Part shown: piece after piece, positions 1-12,257 of the stretch
Layout: each line of letters opens with the position of its first letter
Numbering within the stretch: position 1 is the stretch's first letter
Assembly (NCBI GenBank): GCA_026260175.1
Contig: JAKCWW010001032.1
Span: forward strand, 19,163 to 83,162
Direction: 5' to 3'
DNA length: 64,000 nt
Source: Reticulitermes lucifugus
Lineage: Eukaryota > Arthropoda > Insecta > Blattodea > Rhinotermitidae
The notes under the pieces: generated by a model
The model's database searches: none
The model's input: the letters and a program-made list of their open reading frames with translations, nothing else
Told to the model about the DNA's origin: nothing
Program-made: the position numbers and the translations under genes

Positions 1-2229
1 GTGATGAGTTAAAGCTGCTTTCAACCTCATATTGACTTAACTGGCTAAGTGAATAAACGTAATAAAAAATCAATGAACATATCAACAAGAAATTTTGGTT
101 GGCCAGAATTTATGGATGGTGTTTTTCTTAGCAGAGTAAAGTGGTTTGAAATTGAAACGTGATACAGGAAATTCAAGTCAGCTGTTACGATTCTGGTACG
201 CTGCATAATTGTTTACTTCTGAATTCATATTTTTCATCTTCTCTGGAAAACTTTCAAAGCTGTTGTAAGTTTACAATACAAGGAACAAAGAATCCCACGT
301 GACTGCTTAAGATCTTCTAAGTAACGATTTAAGTGATTAATACAAACCTGCCTACGTCATACTGGCAAGTGATGACGCGTAGTTTCTACTTTAACAAACA
401 ACCATTTGTCATAAAGAAGAAACACTTAACACGTAAGTCTTGAAGAATGCTTTTTCATTCTGAAAAAAAACCTGTGTACTGCCATATGGTGTTCTGCTTT
501 TCTATGCGAGCGTCCGAAAAGAACAACTGTACTTGTGCCAAAGATAGGATTTGTTGTCTTCGCGGTGTGCACTGAATCGGCGATCCGAGCAACATTTCTT
601 GATTAATCATATGTGTTATGCATTATTTGCATGAAGTGTGTAACATATAGGCATCACATATGGCGGATCATGTCTGTCTGTCCCTGTCTGTCTTTCTAAC
701 GTCCGTCGGTACGAGTGTATCATCTCCCAAATTACCGAAAGAAATTCGATGAAATTTAAACTGGGAAGTGCAAAGTAAAATACATCGGGCAAATTTTATT
801 TTCGATCTTGAGAGAACAATGCTAACACCTAGTTTACATTAGACTCAAAGCGAAGGGTATTAACTTCTCACAAAACATTCGTGCATGGAATAAAGCGTGG
901 GGCCCATTAAAATACACAACTTTCATTTGAATAATTTTTCGATATGATATACATTTAATGAAATATTATAGAACACTTACGCAGGCCCTACCCTCAACAG
1001 ACGCGTGTGTGTGTGAATATTTACGCCTTCATATAGGGTTTAGGATTGACAGATTTTTATATATATATATGTAACATTCATACTCTGTTCATCTTAAGTC
1101 TCCAAGCAAGTTGTTCATCTTGGTAATAAAAGGTATACTACGATTTGTTCAAGACCTAGTTTCTAAATTATTAATTACAACTGATTAACAAGGATGTTAA
1201 TTTTTGTGATCTACATTAGTCTGGGGCCCGGTTCTGCTGATTGGCCTTCCTAGATACGTACTGGCAGCTTGCCTTGAGTTTTGAGTTTGTAGCGTCTGTA
1301 AAGTAAATATGGTAGCCGGCAGAAATGAGGCTTCCTTGTCGCCAGACGAGTGCTTTCAAGCAAATTTCCGTAGCTGACAACCGTCGTGCCGTGTGGCGTA
1401 GTTGTAGGCCTACTGGTGACGTATTCATGCCCCTCGCTTCTTTAAATATTCTACTGACGTCGGAATTTCCTGTACTGACACCAGTTTGATGCATGTTTTA
1501 TTCTAACACTGTTCTGTATATGAAAAATATATTCGCCAACCGTGTGTACACAGTTTATTGGAAAAGAACGCATCAATAAGTAATATGCGCTAGATTATAA
1601 AAAAAAAAAGGCACATTGTAACTACTGTAAGTCGGTAAAATATTAACCTGGTTCGTACTCTGCCCATTACCTCGTTTGTTATTTGCGATGTCAAAGCAGT
1701 CGTTTGATAATTTAAGTCATTCAACCTATAAACACGATCACATGGCTTAACGCTACATCGAGTGCTCGGTCATTAAAGCAGACATTTTCAGCATTTCAGC
1801 TCGGGTGTCTGAAAGCTGCGGAGCCGTTTTGCACGTGAGATCAATACAGCGCCGAAACATCATATAGAAGCATCAAAGTGGCATATCGTAGTTAGCGTAT
1901 GTGCTTCGTGTTTGATGCTCTCGATAACATACCCACAAATACACATATAACAAGGAACTAAGATCAGAAATGAATATACTAAATACTGTTAAGGCTACCG
2001 ATGGTTACAAAACTTGGTGATTGGCCAGACCGACTGGCATTGTTGCTGCTGCTAATGATGATAACCTACAATACCCTTAGACTGATTGAGCCTTGATTTA
2101 TGTAACGACGCTTTATCAACTGCATAGCCTAATATATATCGCATTAAATGATAGGAAATCTCTGAATGATAAAGTGACAAGGGTATTATAGGATACTATA
2201 GGAAGCGGACGTGGAATATTTTAAGGTAC
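1..2229. other. AT-rich non-coding stretch, no gene recognised
   Basis: No reading frame here has convincing protein character. The longest, 92 codons on the minus strand at 1216-1494, resembles nothing I know and has no matching splice sites. There is a short (AT)n run at 1058-1071. Positions 660-715 hold a CTGTCTGTC-rich stretch of the kind seen inside some insect repeats. Confidence 0.6.
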
Positions 2230-2360
2230 AGTCCCAGCATCTACATGAAGAAACTGACCAAGTTAAGTCCTCAGTCAAGTTATTTGGTCTGCAGTCCGAA
2301 AATCGAACCCCGGACCTCCTGGAAACTGTGCAGTAATGCTAACCTTTAGACAAAAGTAAC
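2230..2360 (-). repeat. Probable tRNA-derived SINE fragment
   Basis: Read on the minus strand, about 2300-2325 carries a GGGTTCGATTTTC stretch, close to the RNA polymerase III B box (GGTTCGANTCC). It is flanked by text such as 'gaggtccg' that is typical of the 3' half of tRNA-derived SINE heads. No clear A box or poly(A) tail remains, so this is an old fragment with approximate limits. Confidence 0.4.
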
Positions 2361-2640
2361 CTTTATACCGTATTCATTAATTGCAGACAAAGGCCATGAA
2401 TGGTTCAAAATATAAAAACTGTCAAGGAGAGAAAGAATTGAAGAAAGAAAACAAAATAGACAGAGGCGGGAAAGGCGAAGACAGAGAGAAAGGGAAAGCA
2501 GATAAAAAATAGGAGAACGTCTTAAGTTTGTAAAGGAATGAGAGAAAGTAATGGCATTTCTGTCTTATTGCTCGTAGGAATGCTGGTATATGCGCGATTG
2601 TCATGTATTACGTGTCAGCTACACGACAAGCCATGCAGTT

Positions 2641-2926
2641 TTTTTTACATGGTGAAGGGCCCCGCAGCAGATGCTGCGGGCGCACCACAGCCTTAAGGAT
2701 TTTTGTGCAACCCTGTGATGAAGATGAGCAGTTTTTTTTTACCACGTTTTACAATGGAGCACTAGTGGAATGAAATTGACAGGGGAAAACCGACAACTCG
2801 GAGAAAAACCTGTCNNNNNNNNNNNNNNNNNNNNNNNNNNNNNNNNNNNNNNNNNNNNNNNNNNTCGAACCCGGGCCTCCGCAGTGGAAGGCCGGCGACT
2901 AACCGCCTGAGCCATGGCACGGCCAA
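2641..2926 (-). mobile_element. tRNA-derived SINE with target-site duplication, interrupted by an assembly gap
   Basis: The element is flanked by a perfect 10-bp direct repeat, CCATGCAGTT, at 2631-2640 and 2927-2936. The minus-strand 5' end (near 2926) begins with a tRNA-like head: an A-box-like TGGCTCAGGCGG at about 2900-2912 and a B-box start GGGTTCGA just before the gap. The other end, next to the left duplication, is a poly(T) run, that is, the poly(A) tail of a minus-strand insertion. A hairpin built from CCGCAGCA/TGCTGCGG lies near 2664-2680. The middle is hidden by 50 Ns. Confidence 0.8.
2815..2864. other. Assembly gap (50 N)
   Basis: Fifty consecutive N characters lie inside a SINE. 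A round value of 50 suggests a placeholder, so the real gap size may be unknown. Confidence 0.99.
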
Positions 2927-3284
2927 CCATGCAGTTCGTCTTCCCTCAGGTACTTCTCGTAAACCTTCATTTTATGTCCTTGGAACGAACACCAGGAGGT
3001 GATCTGGCCAGTGTCGGAGTCACCTCCTTTCCGTGTAAATGATGTTTCATTCATTATAATCAGAAATATCACTTACTTGGTGATGTTCTCACTATCAAGG
3101 CATAACGTCGCAGAATGCCAGATGTTACCTTCATACAACAACAAAGAGTTCACTGTTAGCACGTCACTGGTAGGTTCAAGTTAAAACCTTGACTGGATAT
3201 TCTTGTGTTTTCATCATCACTTCAAAGAAGATACTGAATCAGTAGAATAAAGGAAGCCAAGTTCCGCGTTTATTTGTGTTTTAC

Positions 3285-3465
3285 TGTACTGTATGAACTG
3301 CTCTGATCAGGAAACTCGAGTGAGGTCCCAGGTTCAAATCGCGCCCAGGTTACCAGCTGTCTTGGTTGAGCTTTCTCGTCATTTTTCCCACACAGTGTCC
3401 TTCTGTATTGAGTCCAAGTCGCACAGCAAATAACGGTTACTGCCCCACACAGCATTAACCAGATG
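3285..3465 (+). repeat. tRNA-derived SINE fragment (family D type)
   Basis: Positions 3330-3345 contain GGTTCAAATCGCGCC, a B-box-like sequence. The downstream text (taccagctgtc..., then caaataacgg) parallels the copy at 6695-6840, which reads caccagctaccctc... caaataacgg after its B box. The A-box end is too diverged to place. Confidence 0.5.
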
Positions 3466-3989
3466 GTCATGTACCATAGACAGGACGTGCTTTGTTCAGT
3501 AGGAACTACCAAGTTTCTGTGTAATATTTGCGTAAAATATGTTTCAAAGGGTCAATACAAGTACTGTGGATCAATTATCATAGGAAAGAACCAACACATC
3601 TTCGTGGCAGGGGAAATAACGGGTAGTTCGGTTAACAAAACCTAATTTCCTTGGTTGAGAACCAAGTGTCTCCTGAATAAAATCAAAATGCTTTACCGCG
3701 AACCTAAACCACTTCCTTGCGTTAATTAGCAATAATAACTTCACGTAATACGTGAAGACTGGGCGGGAGAACATACCGTTTGCTTGTTGTGGGCCTACTG
3801 TCGTTATTGGCTGTCGGAGTTCATAAAAGCCTCTGTCAGAATGGTAGAAATGTCTCTCAATCCCTGCTGTGAATTACCGTCCTGTATTTCGTAAAGGTCC
3901 AGGAATGTTATGACCAGCAATTAGTTGTGTAACCTAAATGGAGTTAGCTCTTTAAAAATATATCTTATTTTAGTAAACATGATTTACAT
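3466..3989. other. No feature recognised
   Basis: Short overlapping reading frames on both strands (60-67 codons) show no domain or repeat similarity that I recognise. Confidence 0.5.
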
Positions 3990-4090
3990 AACCAGTCGTT
4001 CCCAAACTGTGTTCCGCGGAACCCAAGGGCTCCGTAAAGTGTTCAATGAGATCCGTGGATACCTTCTCTAATGAAAATGTTGATTTTGCG
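3990..4090 (+). mobile_element. Possible terminus of a hAT-like non-autonomous element
   Basis: The stretch beginning CAGTCGTTCCCAAACTGTG at about 3992, followed by TTCCGCGGAACCC, looks like the 5' end of hAT-type elements, which often begin CAGTGGTTCCCAAAC and carry a TTCCGCGGAA palindrome. I could not find the matching inverted end within the next 600 bp, so this is a one-ended fragment at best. Confidence 0.35.
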
Positions 4091-5208
4091 AAGCTACTGA
4101 ATTAATAAAGTGGCCTTAAATATGAAGTTCATTTAATTGTGCGATTCAGTGAAATAGCACTGCCGCTAGTAAAACGTATTTGTGAAAAAACCCTGTACAT
4201 CACTGATTAAAACCCCTCAAAGAAATTATCTAAATTATGGTTCATAGACCAAACAAGTCACAACAGACTTTACATCAAAGCAATGAAATCAATTAGCTTA
4301 CCCTATATTGCAATCTTTTCGAATAACTTTCCTTTTATTTTGGATTAATACAAACGTATTTCACCACATTTAATTTTAAATTTATGCGTTTGTTTATTGT
4401 CGAATTTCACACTTTTTGCCAAAAAGAAAAGGGCTCAACAGAAAAAAAAAAGAAAAACGATATTAAACTACTGCATGGCCCAACTGTTATGGTTACTGGA
4501 ACTGGAAGTGGGTTGGAAATGAGGCATACTGACGAGGACAGTGACGTGCAAAAATTTGCAGTTGCATTTCCAGCAGCTCTCAGCGCGTGAGTCTTTATGG
4601 TGTTGGTGGTTGACCTTAACATTGGAGTCAGTAGTATGTGAAGGTGTTAACAAATTGTAATTGTTGGGCAAATACGTTTTTAAAAGATGTCTGCCACTAA
4701 CTTATGGTCTGTATAAAACGTTAGTTGTGAGTGCTTCCTATGTTCAACGAAAGGTAGAATTTAATTAAAAGGGCAAATCTGAACGACGAATTTCGCTCAT
4801 ATTCGAACTACAGTTTAACAAGTTCAGATGTACACGCGTAGCGTCAGGTTTCGGCGCTTTCACTCTCCTGTTGCCTATATTTTTAATTCGTAAATGCCAA
4901 ACGTTGAAACCCTGTTAGAAATAGCGTAAAACCGATGGTGGCAAGAAAAAGATTGATAAACCTAACTATTTTAAAAGTGTCTTTCCATTTGACAACAGAT
5001 GCATTAGGGCTGAAATCATGTGCACCGTAACAAACATACAAATAAACAAATATGAATGAAGAAGTCTATGGTATACTCTTCGCTTACAGTAAAGAAGCAT
5101 TAAATTCTTACGCAACTACCCACTGTTAGTAAATCCACATTAAAATTGGCGAGAAGTCGGATGTATATACTGAGTGCATGAACAATAAATATTAACCTTG
5201 ATTTCAGG
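4091..5208. other. No feature recognised
   Basis: AT-rich sequence. Overlapping frames at 4384-4671 on both strands come from a lysine/adenine-rich tract and look fortuitous. Confidence 0.5.
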
Positions 5209-5384
5209 CTTCTGCCGCGGCGTCGTGTTGTAATTATTTACCGACGTTTCGGGACAATGTATCGGTCACATCGTCAAGTGTTAAGAGTCCTTGACCCTTG
5301 AAGATGGGACCGATACGTTGTCCCGAAACGTCGGTAAACAATTACCGCACGACACCGCATAATATCCCAGAAGGGCGCAGATCT
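5209..5384. repeat. Fold-back (inverted) repeat, same family as 57251-57403
   Basis: The arms are reverse complements: left 5209-5275 includes GCGTCGTGT, TTTACCGACGTTTCGGGACAA; right 5296-5373 includes TTGTCCCGAAACGTCGGTAA and CACGACACCGCATAATATC. The whole could fold as a long hairpin. The second copy at 57.3 kb shares the outer AGATCT-containing ends. The right arm contains a GGGAC/GTCCC stem followed by CGAAACG and preceded by TTGAAGA, a decayed form of the hammerhead-like core discussed in the findings. Confidence 0.8.
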
Positions 5385-6352
5385 AATCATTATTAAATCT
5401 TCATTTTCACTATTAATACACACACTGAAATAAAATTATTTATACATATATATAGGCCTTAAATGTCTTTTAAAATATGTGCTTCAAAGTCGCACTTTAA
5501 TTCAGGCTACATTAAAAGCTTAAAAAGACATCAGTTTAAAGCACTTAAAAGGCAGGCAGTCAGTCAAGGCTTTCTTTGCTTTTCGCACGGGAGAATGTGT
5601 AAGCCTACCTTCCGGACCATTCTGGAATGTTCAGTACACAAATTCGGAAATGTGCGCGTAACGATCCTTTTATTTTTTAATCATCTCTGCAACGTGTGTT
5701 CGATGTACATATTTACTTATTTACGCTGGAGATAAGCGCACAAATGCATATATAGGTAAATATTCGCGCAGTGTCCCTTAGTTTTGTCCGATCTTAACCA
5801 GAACTGAAATGGATCTACACGGTTTTTGTAAAATTCTCCGATATTAAATTTAATAAAAATCCGTTGAGCCGTTCTACGGCTTCTTACATGCGTGCAGACG
5901 TATGGGGGAAGCGAATTTACTAGGCGCTCTGCAGGGATCGGAAGGATCCTAAACGTTCCTGTAACTCTTTAATTACAAAACGTCATGGGTCTATATCACG
6001 CCTGTCAAATAAAAATTCTACTTTGCCATGCGGTCCTTTCGTATGGTAACAATGGAAATTTCAAATTAAATTTCTAAGAATTTGCCAGTCTCTTGCGGTA
6101 AAACACGTGAATATCGCTAAATCTGATTTGCGGACGTCCTAATCCGCTTCTTTTATGAAATATTAAACATACACTGCCAGAACCACAGGTCCATTATGGT
6201 ACGTTAGGCGACTCGCCAGCCGCAATCCGCATCTTTGAATAATAGTGTCGGCTTTGCTGGGGGTGAGGATGGCGACCTATATCTAAGAATAATTTTAAAA
6301 TGGGGGCCAAGTGTCAATATCCTCTAGGCCCGTATGTGTTGTGACTACTGAC
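5385..6352. other. No gene recognised
   Basis: Contains a 90-codon plus-strand frame (5463-5735) with no recognisable similarity. The 3' part (6200-6300) becomes GC-richer toward the candidate exon that follows on the minus strand. Confidence 0.5.
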
Positions 6353-6597
6353 CTCTGGTTGAAGGCTGTTATTGTTCTTGCTCGCGAGCCCATTTCGCGC
6401 TGTCAGCTGCGTTTTGGTCTGGGACGTCTTGGCGGCCGTACTGCTCCCGCCGCTGCTGGTACTGCCGCTGCCGTAGTACTTGGCAAGCACGTCCACCTCC
6501 TTATGGTGCAGCGCCCCCGGACTCTGCATCCAAACAAACACATCGCTCAAGTTTCTATCTACCGACACATCAATCATGATGCATGCCGGAGGAACAG
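6353..6597 (-). CDS. Candidate internal coding exon, unknown gene
   Basis: On the minus strand a frame runs open through this stretch with coding-like features. Third positions are GC-rich (gtg, aag, tac, ggc, agc) although the surroundings are AT-rich. The peptide includes NLSDVFVWMQSPGALHHKEV, then a Ser/Gly/Thr-rich linker and a Lys/Thr/Gln-rich tail. The 3' boundary fits a splice donor, GAG|GTCAGT, with the intron starting at 6352. A possible acceptor (TTTGCTAG) ends at 6598, and a second AG lies about 40 bases inside. I do not recognise the protein. The opposite strand is also open for 96 codons, but its Ala/Leu/Arg-rich product looks like a shadow. It could share a gene with the minus-strand frame at 51.4-52.4 kb, but this is not shown. 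Without transcript support it remains a candidate. Confidence 0.4.
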
Positions 6598-6649
6598 CTA
6601 GCAAAGTTGTGATTTATGCAGAATGCGTAAGTCTCACAGACGCGCAACA

Positions 6650-6672
6650 TAATAATAATAATAATAATAATT
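6650..6672. repeat. (AAT)n microsatellite
   Basis: About seven tandem AAT units, directly upstream of a SINE head. Confidence 0.95.
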
Positions 6673-6694
6673 TATACTGTCATATTTACGAACA

Positions 6695-6840
6695 GGATGG
6701 CTCAAGCGGTAAGACATCTAGCTTGTATTTGGGAGGTGCCTGTTCGAATCTCAGCCAGGACACCAGCTACCCTCAGTGGGGCTTTTCTTCAGTCCATCCA
6801 GGCAAATAACGGTATAGTATTTCAAAATAGAACACGGCTC
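6695..6840 (+). mobile_element. tRNA-derived SINE (family D)
   Basis: The head has an A-box-like TGGCTCAAGCGG at about 6700 and a B-box-like TGTTCGAATCTC at about 6744, spaced as in a tRNA gene. It is followed by a short body ending near CAAATAACGG. Related copies lie at 3285-3465, 46948-47300 (plus) and 55200-55395 (minus). Confidence 0.7.
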
Positions 6841-6984
6841 CTTTTCCACATCCTTCACAAATCATTATTCACTAACATCCTTCCATTTCATATTTCGTAT
6901 TGAACTTATATTTCTGAAAATTATGAAAGGAAATCTCCAGGGGATTATTAAAAATATATAAATTTTGATACTATGAATTTGCTC

Positions 6985-7180
6985 AAAATGTCCAGACCGA
7001 TTTTAGGGCCCACCCATTCTCCAATTCAATGGGTACTGGGTTCTTTTCCTGAGGGTAGAGCTGCGTGGAGGTGAAGTTTACCACGCACCTTCATTCAGTG
7101 CCGAGGTTCAGAACGAATGGGGCGAGATCTCTACTTCCCCTATACACCTATGCTGTGGAAAGGGATAACTTTGCCATTTT
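6985..7180 (+). mobile_element. 5'-truncated SINE, family B
   Basis: Matches the 3' two-thirds of the SINE family seen at 32290, 33311, 34007, 41050 and 62024. Shared blocks include GTCCAGACCGA, CAATTCAATGGGTA, AGTGCCGAGGTT and the ending 'acctatgctgtgg'. The tRNA-like head is missing. Confidence 0.7.
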
Positions 7181-8884
7181 TATTTAGTGTTATGTAATTT
7201 GCATCACCGGCACCGTCGTTAAAAATAAAAATATAAAAACACATTCTGTCATATTTAACCTTTAAACTACAACAAATTTTGCAAAAAAGACAACTGTACT
7301 CTTCTCTGACTCCATCTAAGTGCATGCCAATTGTGAAGCCCCAATTAATGACTGAGATTACGATATCGTTACTCATGGCCATGTCTGTCACATACCTCAG
7401 GGCAATAATATATAAGTATATACCATCAATGGACTGACAATTGGCAAAGGAATCTTGAAGTACTTACAGAAAACTAATTCCAATACCATTTCTTCGACCA
7501 CACATCCCATACAAATTAACCTAAATTTAAGACCAGGCCTTCACTGTGAGAAGATTTAAAGGACTGTAGACACTCAATATACTGGTATGTTAATATATTT
7601 TCTAGAACATGCAGGCAATTGATATGTGAGAATTAAAAGAAATCTGTAATAGTAAGCATAGAGTCTCATATATAGGCTATACATGTGCATACATGCATGG
7701 TAGACATATGATACACAACATTTTAGTCAGTAAATTAGAAAGGAAGAAACCTTTCGGGAGTCCTAGGCGTAGATGGGAGTTTACAATTAAAGTCATTGAG
7801 AAATATGATGTGAGATTATTGATTGGGTTTATGTGGCTCACATCTGTACCAGTGGCGGGCTGTCATTGAACAGCAGTCACTTTCTGGTTACATAAAACGC
7901 ATGTACTTGGCCCGTTGATAAACCAGCAGCTGTTCAAGGAACATTCTACCCCATCGAATTTATGAGTCACAACTGGCACAACAGAGGCCTAACTCTTATA
8001 ATGCGCTGGCCCCACTGACGGTTGTAATCCTTTTACACACATCGTACGAAGAACATGTAGGCTAAAGTTATAACAAAGTAAATTTGTCACAGCGAATTCT
8101 ACAGATTGTTCTTAAAGTTTTTAATACGGTCGATATCCCTCGTCCTTAGTGTCCAATTTTTTAATTTGTAATTAGAATCTCACTTATATATGATTTAATT
8201 CGGGAATTCGGGCGAGGTATGTCAATCCAGATTTTTGGCAGCATACGAGGGGACGGATCTTGAGCTATGTTCTCTGCTGTGCACTTCGGCCATGTTATAC
8301 TCCAAAGCACTTTTCAGAGTTTTAGGTTTTAACACTGTGACAAACATAACTCTTTATTCACAACGTATAACCATATGTATGATTTATCTACACTGAAGTG
8401 TAAGGCAGCAGGATTTTCTGTAAAGCCCACACGCTTGTGCCAGACGATATGGCATCACATTACAGAAGACAGCAAGCTTCAAATTTCTTCACGGTTTTCC
8501 ATTGTGTTATTTGTTGTCTGTAATCCACTTTAATATTATCTTAGTATTCTCACTGTTTATACTACTGATCTGCTTCCAGTGCTGTCTTCCAGATTAAGTG
8601 CATTGCTGTAGGCGAATATACTACTTCCTAAAAAAAAGTTAAACACCATTACATATTTCACAGTTACTGTATGTACACACAGCAGTATTACCTCTTTGAC
8701 ACAGTCTCACCTTCCTCGACCAAACGTAACTTTATTCGGACATTTCGGTTTTTAATCCACGACCGTTCTGAGAGCCTGTATGAGAAACTTTGTCTTTTTA
8801 TCGCAGAGGGACAGATCTGGCCACTTCATATGGTGTTTGAATTATGTCGCCATGCTTCCTCGATGCGGTGGTAATCAGCAAATA
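7181..8884. other. No feature recognised
   Basis: AT-rich sequence without convincing coding or repeat structure. The 83-codon minus-strand frame at 7140-7391 starts inside the SINE and is not supported. Confidence 0.5.
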
Positions 8885-10610
8885 CTCGTATTAACTAAAC
8901 AACTAACTCCATGGAACAGAGTCCTTCTTGAGAAGGTAATAGTTTCACAGCTAGCCAAGAAATTTCGCCACATTTTATGAGATCTGAATGTTCATTACAG
9001 TTTTCACAACGTCCTGCCACGTGCCCCTAACTTGATCCGGATTAATCTAGTCCACGCCCTCCAATTTGTTTCTTTCAAATCCAGTTATATTTATACTGCC
9101 ATCTACCCTCAGTCTCCAAAGAGGTATCGTGCCCTCAGATTTCACCACCAAAACACTCAATGCGTGTATCTTCTCCACCATAAGTGCCACATGCCGCGAT
9201 TATCTCACGTTCTTTGATTGGACCACCCTAATAATGTTTGGCGAGGAGCAGAAACTACGAAGCTGATCACTATGCAGTTTTCTCCAGTCCCCTGTTACTT
9301 CCTTCTTCTAAGACCTAAATTTCTTCCGTAGCATTCTATTGTCGAGCACACTTAGCCTATGTTCTTCCGTTAATGTGAGAGAGCACGTTTCATGCCCATA
9401 TAAATCACAGAAACAATTTTATTCCTGTATATTTTAATTTTTATATTTTTAGACAGCAAACAGCAAGGCAGAAGAATTTGTCCCGAATGATAGCAGGCAA
9501 TCCTCGAATTTGTACTGCTTTTAATTTCTTCGTGAGTTCAATTTTGAATGTTAATGTCGTTCCCAAGTACTTTAAACGTGCCACATTTCCAAAGGATTTA
9601 TATTCTGTCGTTGTTATGTTTTCACCCCGTAATTGAACCTCATTAGCAAAGACCAGAAATTGATTTGGGGCAAGTCGAATTTTGCGCGGGTCGGAATTGA
9701 GTATCACAGGTCGATTAGGTATGTACATAACAGGGAGTCCAGCTGAAGTCCAAACTCCAACACAATGGAACCTAGTCAGTGGCAAAATGACCGCCCCACC
9801 GCCCTGTTCATCACCAAACAGTATTCTTTCGCAACTTCCGTCTCATTGCGATTTCACTCCCGTAAGGAAAAATTCGACGCGCGTATCACAAATAGTGTTC
9901 TCATTTTTCTTTTACTTTTTAAAAATTTCGGAAGTCTGAAATTGCCTAAGTCGTCGAATGTCTGTAGTCTGCTTTCTTCCATCTGCAAATTTTGAATATT
10001 CCTTATCACACCATGTCTTATACAGCTTCTCTCCATAATAACCTACATTCATTTTAGCTGAGATTTTAGTATTCCTTCTAATACCTTTTCAAGCCCTGCT
10101 GACGCCCCGCTGTCATCTAAGTTCTTCCGAGCTGCAGTTATCTTAGAAAAGAGTATCAGGTTAAAATCTCAAATTTCCACCTCGTTTAGATTCTTGAAAA
10201 CGGACACCTCCTATATATGAAGATGTAATCAATCTGATTGTGAGTCTTCCCATCAGGAAAAGAATTATGTCGATGTAGGAACGTTGCGTTCTTGACAATT
10301 AGATTTTTGATGTGCAAGGTTCACTACTCTAACATCACTGTCACTAATATTTTCATGCAGGCTCTCGTTCCAAATTGTTGGTTTGAAAATATCTTTGTCT
10401 CTAATTTTGCACTGGTACTTAGGGAATTGACCGAATTCCCTTATGCACACAAAAATCCTCCCCACAGTTGAAGATTTTCATTTCCTTTTCCGCAGAAACG
10501 GGTACAATCTGCTGCTGATTCAGTGCCTTCCATTTCCCATCTGACCTGTACACCCACTAAATCTAGCCTGTACTTTGCTAGTTCTCTCGCAAATATTTTC
10601 AGTTAGCCTG
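8885..10610 (-). mobile_element. Decayed non-LTR retrotransposon (LINE): endonuclease and reverse-transcriptase remnants
   Basis: Translated on the minus strand, this shows LINE protein blocks in the right order with shifts and stops between them. Near 10600-10500 a frame gives ELAKYRLDLVGVQ, an N-terminal endonuclease block. At 10465-10265 comes DKDIFKPTIWNESLHENISD, and at about 10250-10210 DGKTHNQIDYIFI, both typical of the APE-type endonuclease. Near 9690-9640 the catalytic YADD region survives as QFLVFANEVQ, followed by RLKYLGTTLT. The C-terminal region near 9330-9250 resembles LRKKFR...GDWRKLH...SPN. The 3' tail ends near 8890 (TCTCAAGAAGGACTCTG on the minus strand). A full element would be well over 3 kb, so much of the central reverse transcriptase is missing. 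The mutated catalytic motif and multiple stops mean it is dead. Recognition of the family rests on memory of insect LINE proteins. Confidence 0.85.
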
Positions 10611-12257
10611 ACCTACAGAGCCTCGTAACATTCCAAGTTCGAATTCCCATGTCCAATTTCTACTCATTCTTTCAGTAGCTTTTTCATTTCAAATAGTCCG
10701 TTCAAGCCCGAGGCCCAGTGTGACATTTCGTAACTAGCTAGTTTTTACGGTCATATCTGGTATTCATAAATGATAAAGGTGAAGATAAACTTATTGGCTA
10801 CAGTAAAAAAGCGGGTCAGGATGCCCAATCATGGAATCATTTCACTGTTAAAATAACTCGCAAACCTTTAGCTTTCCAAAGCATAAATATTCACGTACAG
10901 TCTCAGAATGCGCGTAAGACAAGAGGAGTTAAGTCTAAGAGTCTTGGCCTGGCTAGGCTTCCCGGAAATAAAATTCGTCAGGTACTTCTGAATGACTAAC
11001 TTACGTAATGAACACTGATTAGAATTGGTTAGACCAAGACATCGTGCTTCGTATTCTGCTGTGTGTTAATTTGCTGTAAATTAAGGCATTACTTCCGCAG
11101 CAGAGTTCAACAATCTTGCTATTCCACAAGCATTATTATTCAACGGAAGGTAAAATTTTTTGTTGAATGCTCTTCTGCTTTCTGGAACAGGAAAGATTTA
11201 AATATATCAAACTATAGTTTTGCCTGTTGTTTGGGCGAGTGTGATACTTGATTTCTTGCATTAAGGAGGAAATAATTAGGTTAAGAATATTTGAGAACAG
11301 GAGTCTGGGGCGGATATTTAGACCTGAGACAAACAAAATAAGAGGAGACTACAGAAAAATGCACATTAAACAGCTTAATAATTTGTAATCTTGATCAAAT
11401 GGTATTAGTACTTACAAATCAAAAGGATTAGGGGGGGGGATGTAGCGCTTAGAAGAGAAGAAAAATGCATACAACAGTTTGATCGGGAAAGTTAAAGGAA
11501 AGGGGACCAACGTAAAGACCTAGGCGTAGATATAATGACAATATTGAAATTGGTCTTCAACTAAATAGGGTGACAAGTTGTTGGCTGGATTAATTCAAAT
11601 CAGAACAGAGACCGGTAGTCGGATTTTTTGAGAACACGGTAACGAAATTTTTAGTTCCAAAAACTCTGGGGAATACCCGATAACCTGAGAAACTATTAAC
11701 GCCTAAGAAGCATTCCGCTTTACTTTTTTCCACGTGAAGTATCTGACCATATTCTATATTGCTTACAACTTAGTCTATTGGTAGGCCTACTACACATTTC
11801 AAATTTTACTATCGAGAACTAATTATTCATACATTTATTACGTTTGACCACCTGTTAATTAGGCTATTATACATTGGCCTGTGCGCTTTTCATTTTGATC
11901 AAGCACTTGTGTTTTAAGGCGAGCAACGTGTAAATTGAAGTCATGTAATTCTCTGAATAAATCCATATTTCCTCACATAAAATTACCATCAAACAAACTG
12001 GAAGCTACGATAAATTACAGCTGGAAAATTGCTGTTTTACTCTATCGGCGTCTTTTGTCGCCTGCCAATTCTACTAAAGATTATGGAAGAAAATTAAAGG
12101 GCTGAGAACGTGTGGAATATTAATCTGAGACTTCCTCCATCTTCGTGGATTGCTGTTTAGACACCGCGTTATGTTTACATCTTAATGTTGTAAGCCAGGC
12201 CTATGCTCTGTACGCACGTCTCAAGCGGTTCCCTATGGTTCGCACAGGGTAAGCAGC
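10611..12257. other. No gene recognised
   Basis: AT-rich sequence with only short frames (62-66 codons) on both strands around 11063-11336. A G-run at about 11432-11440 is unremarkable. Confidence 0.5.
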
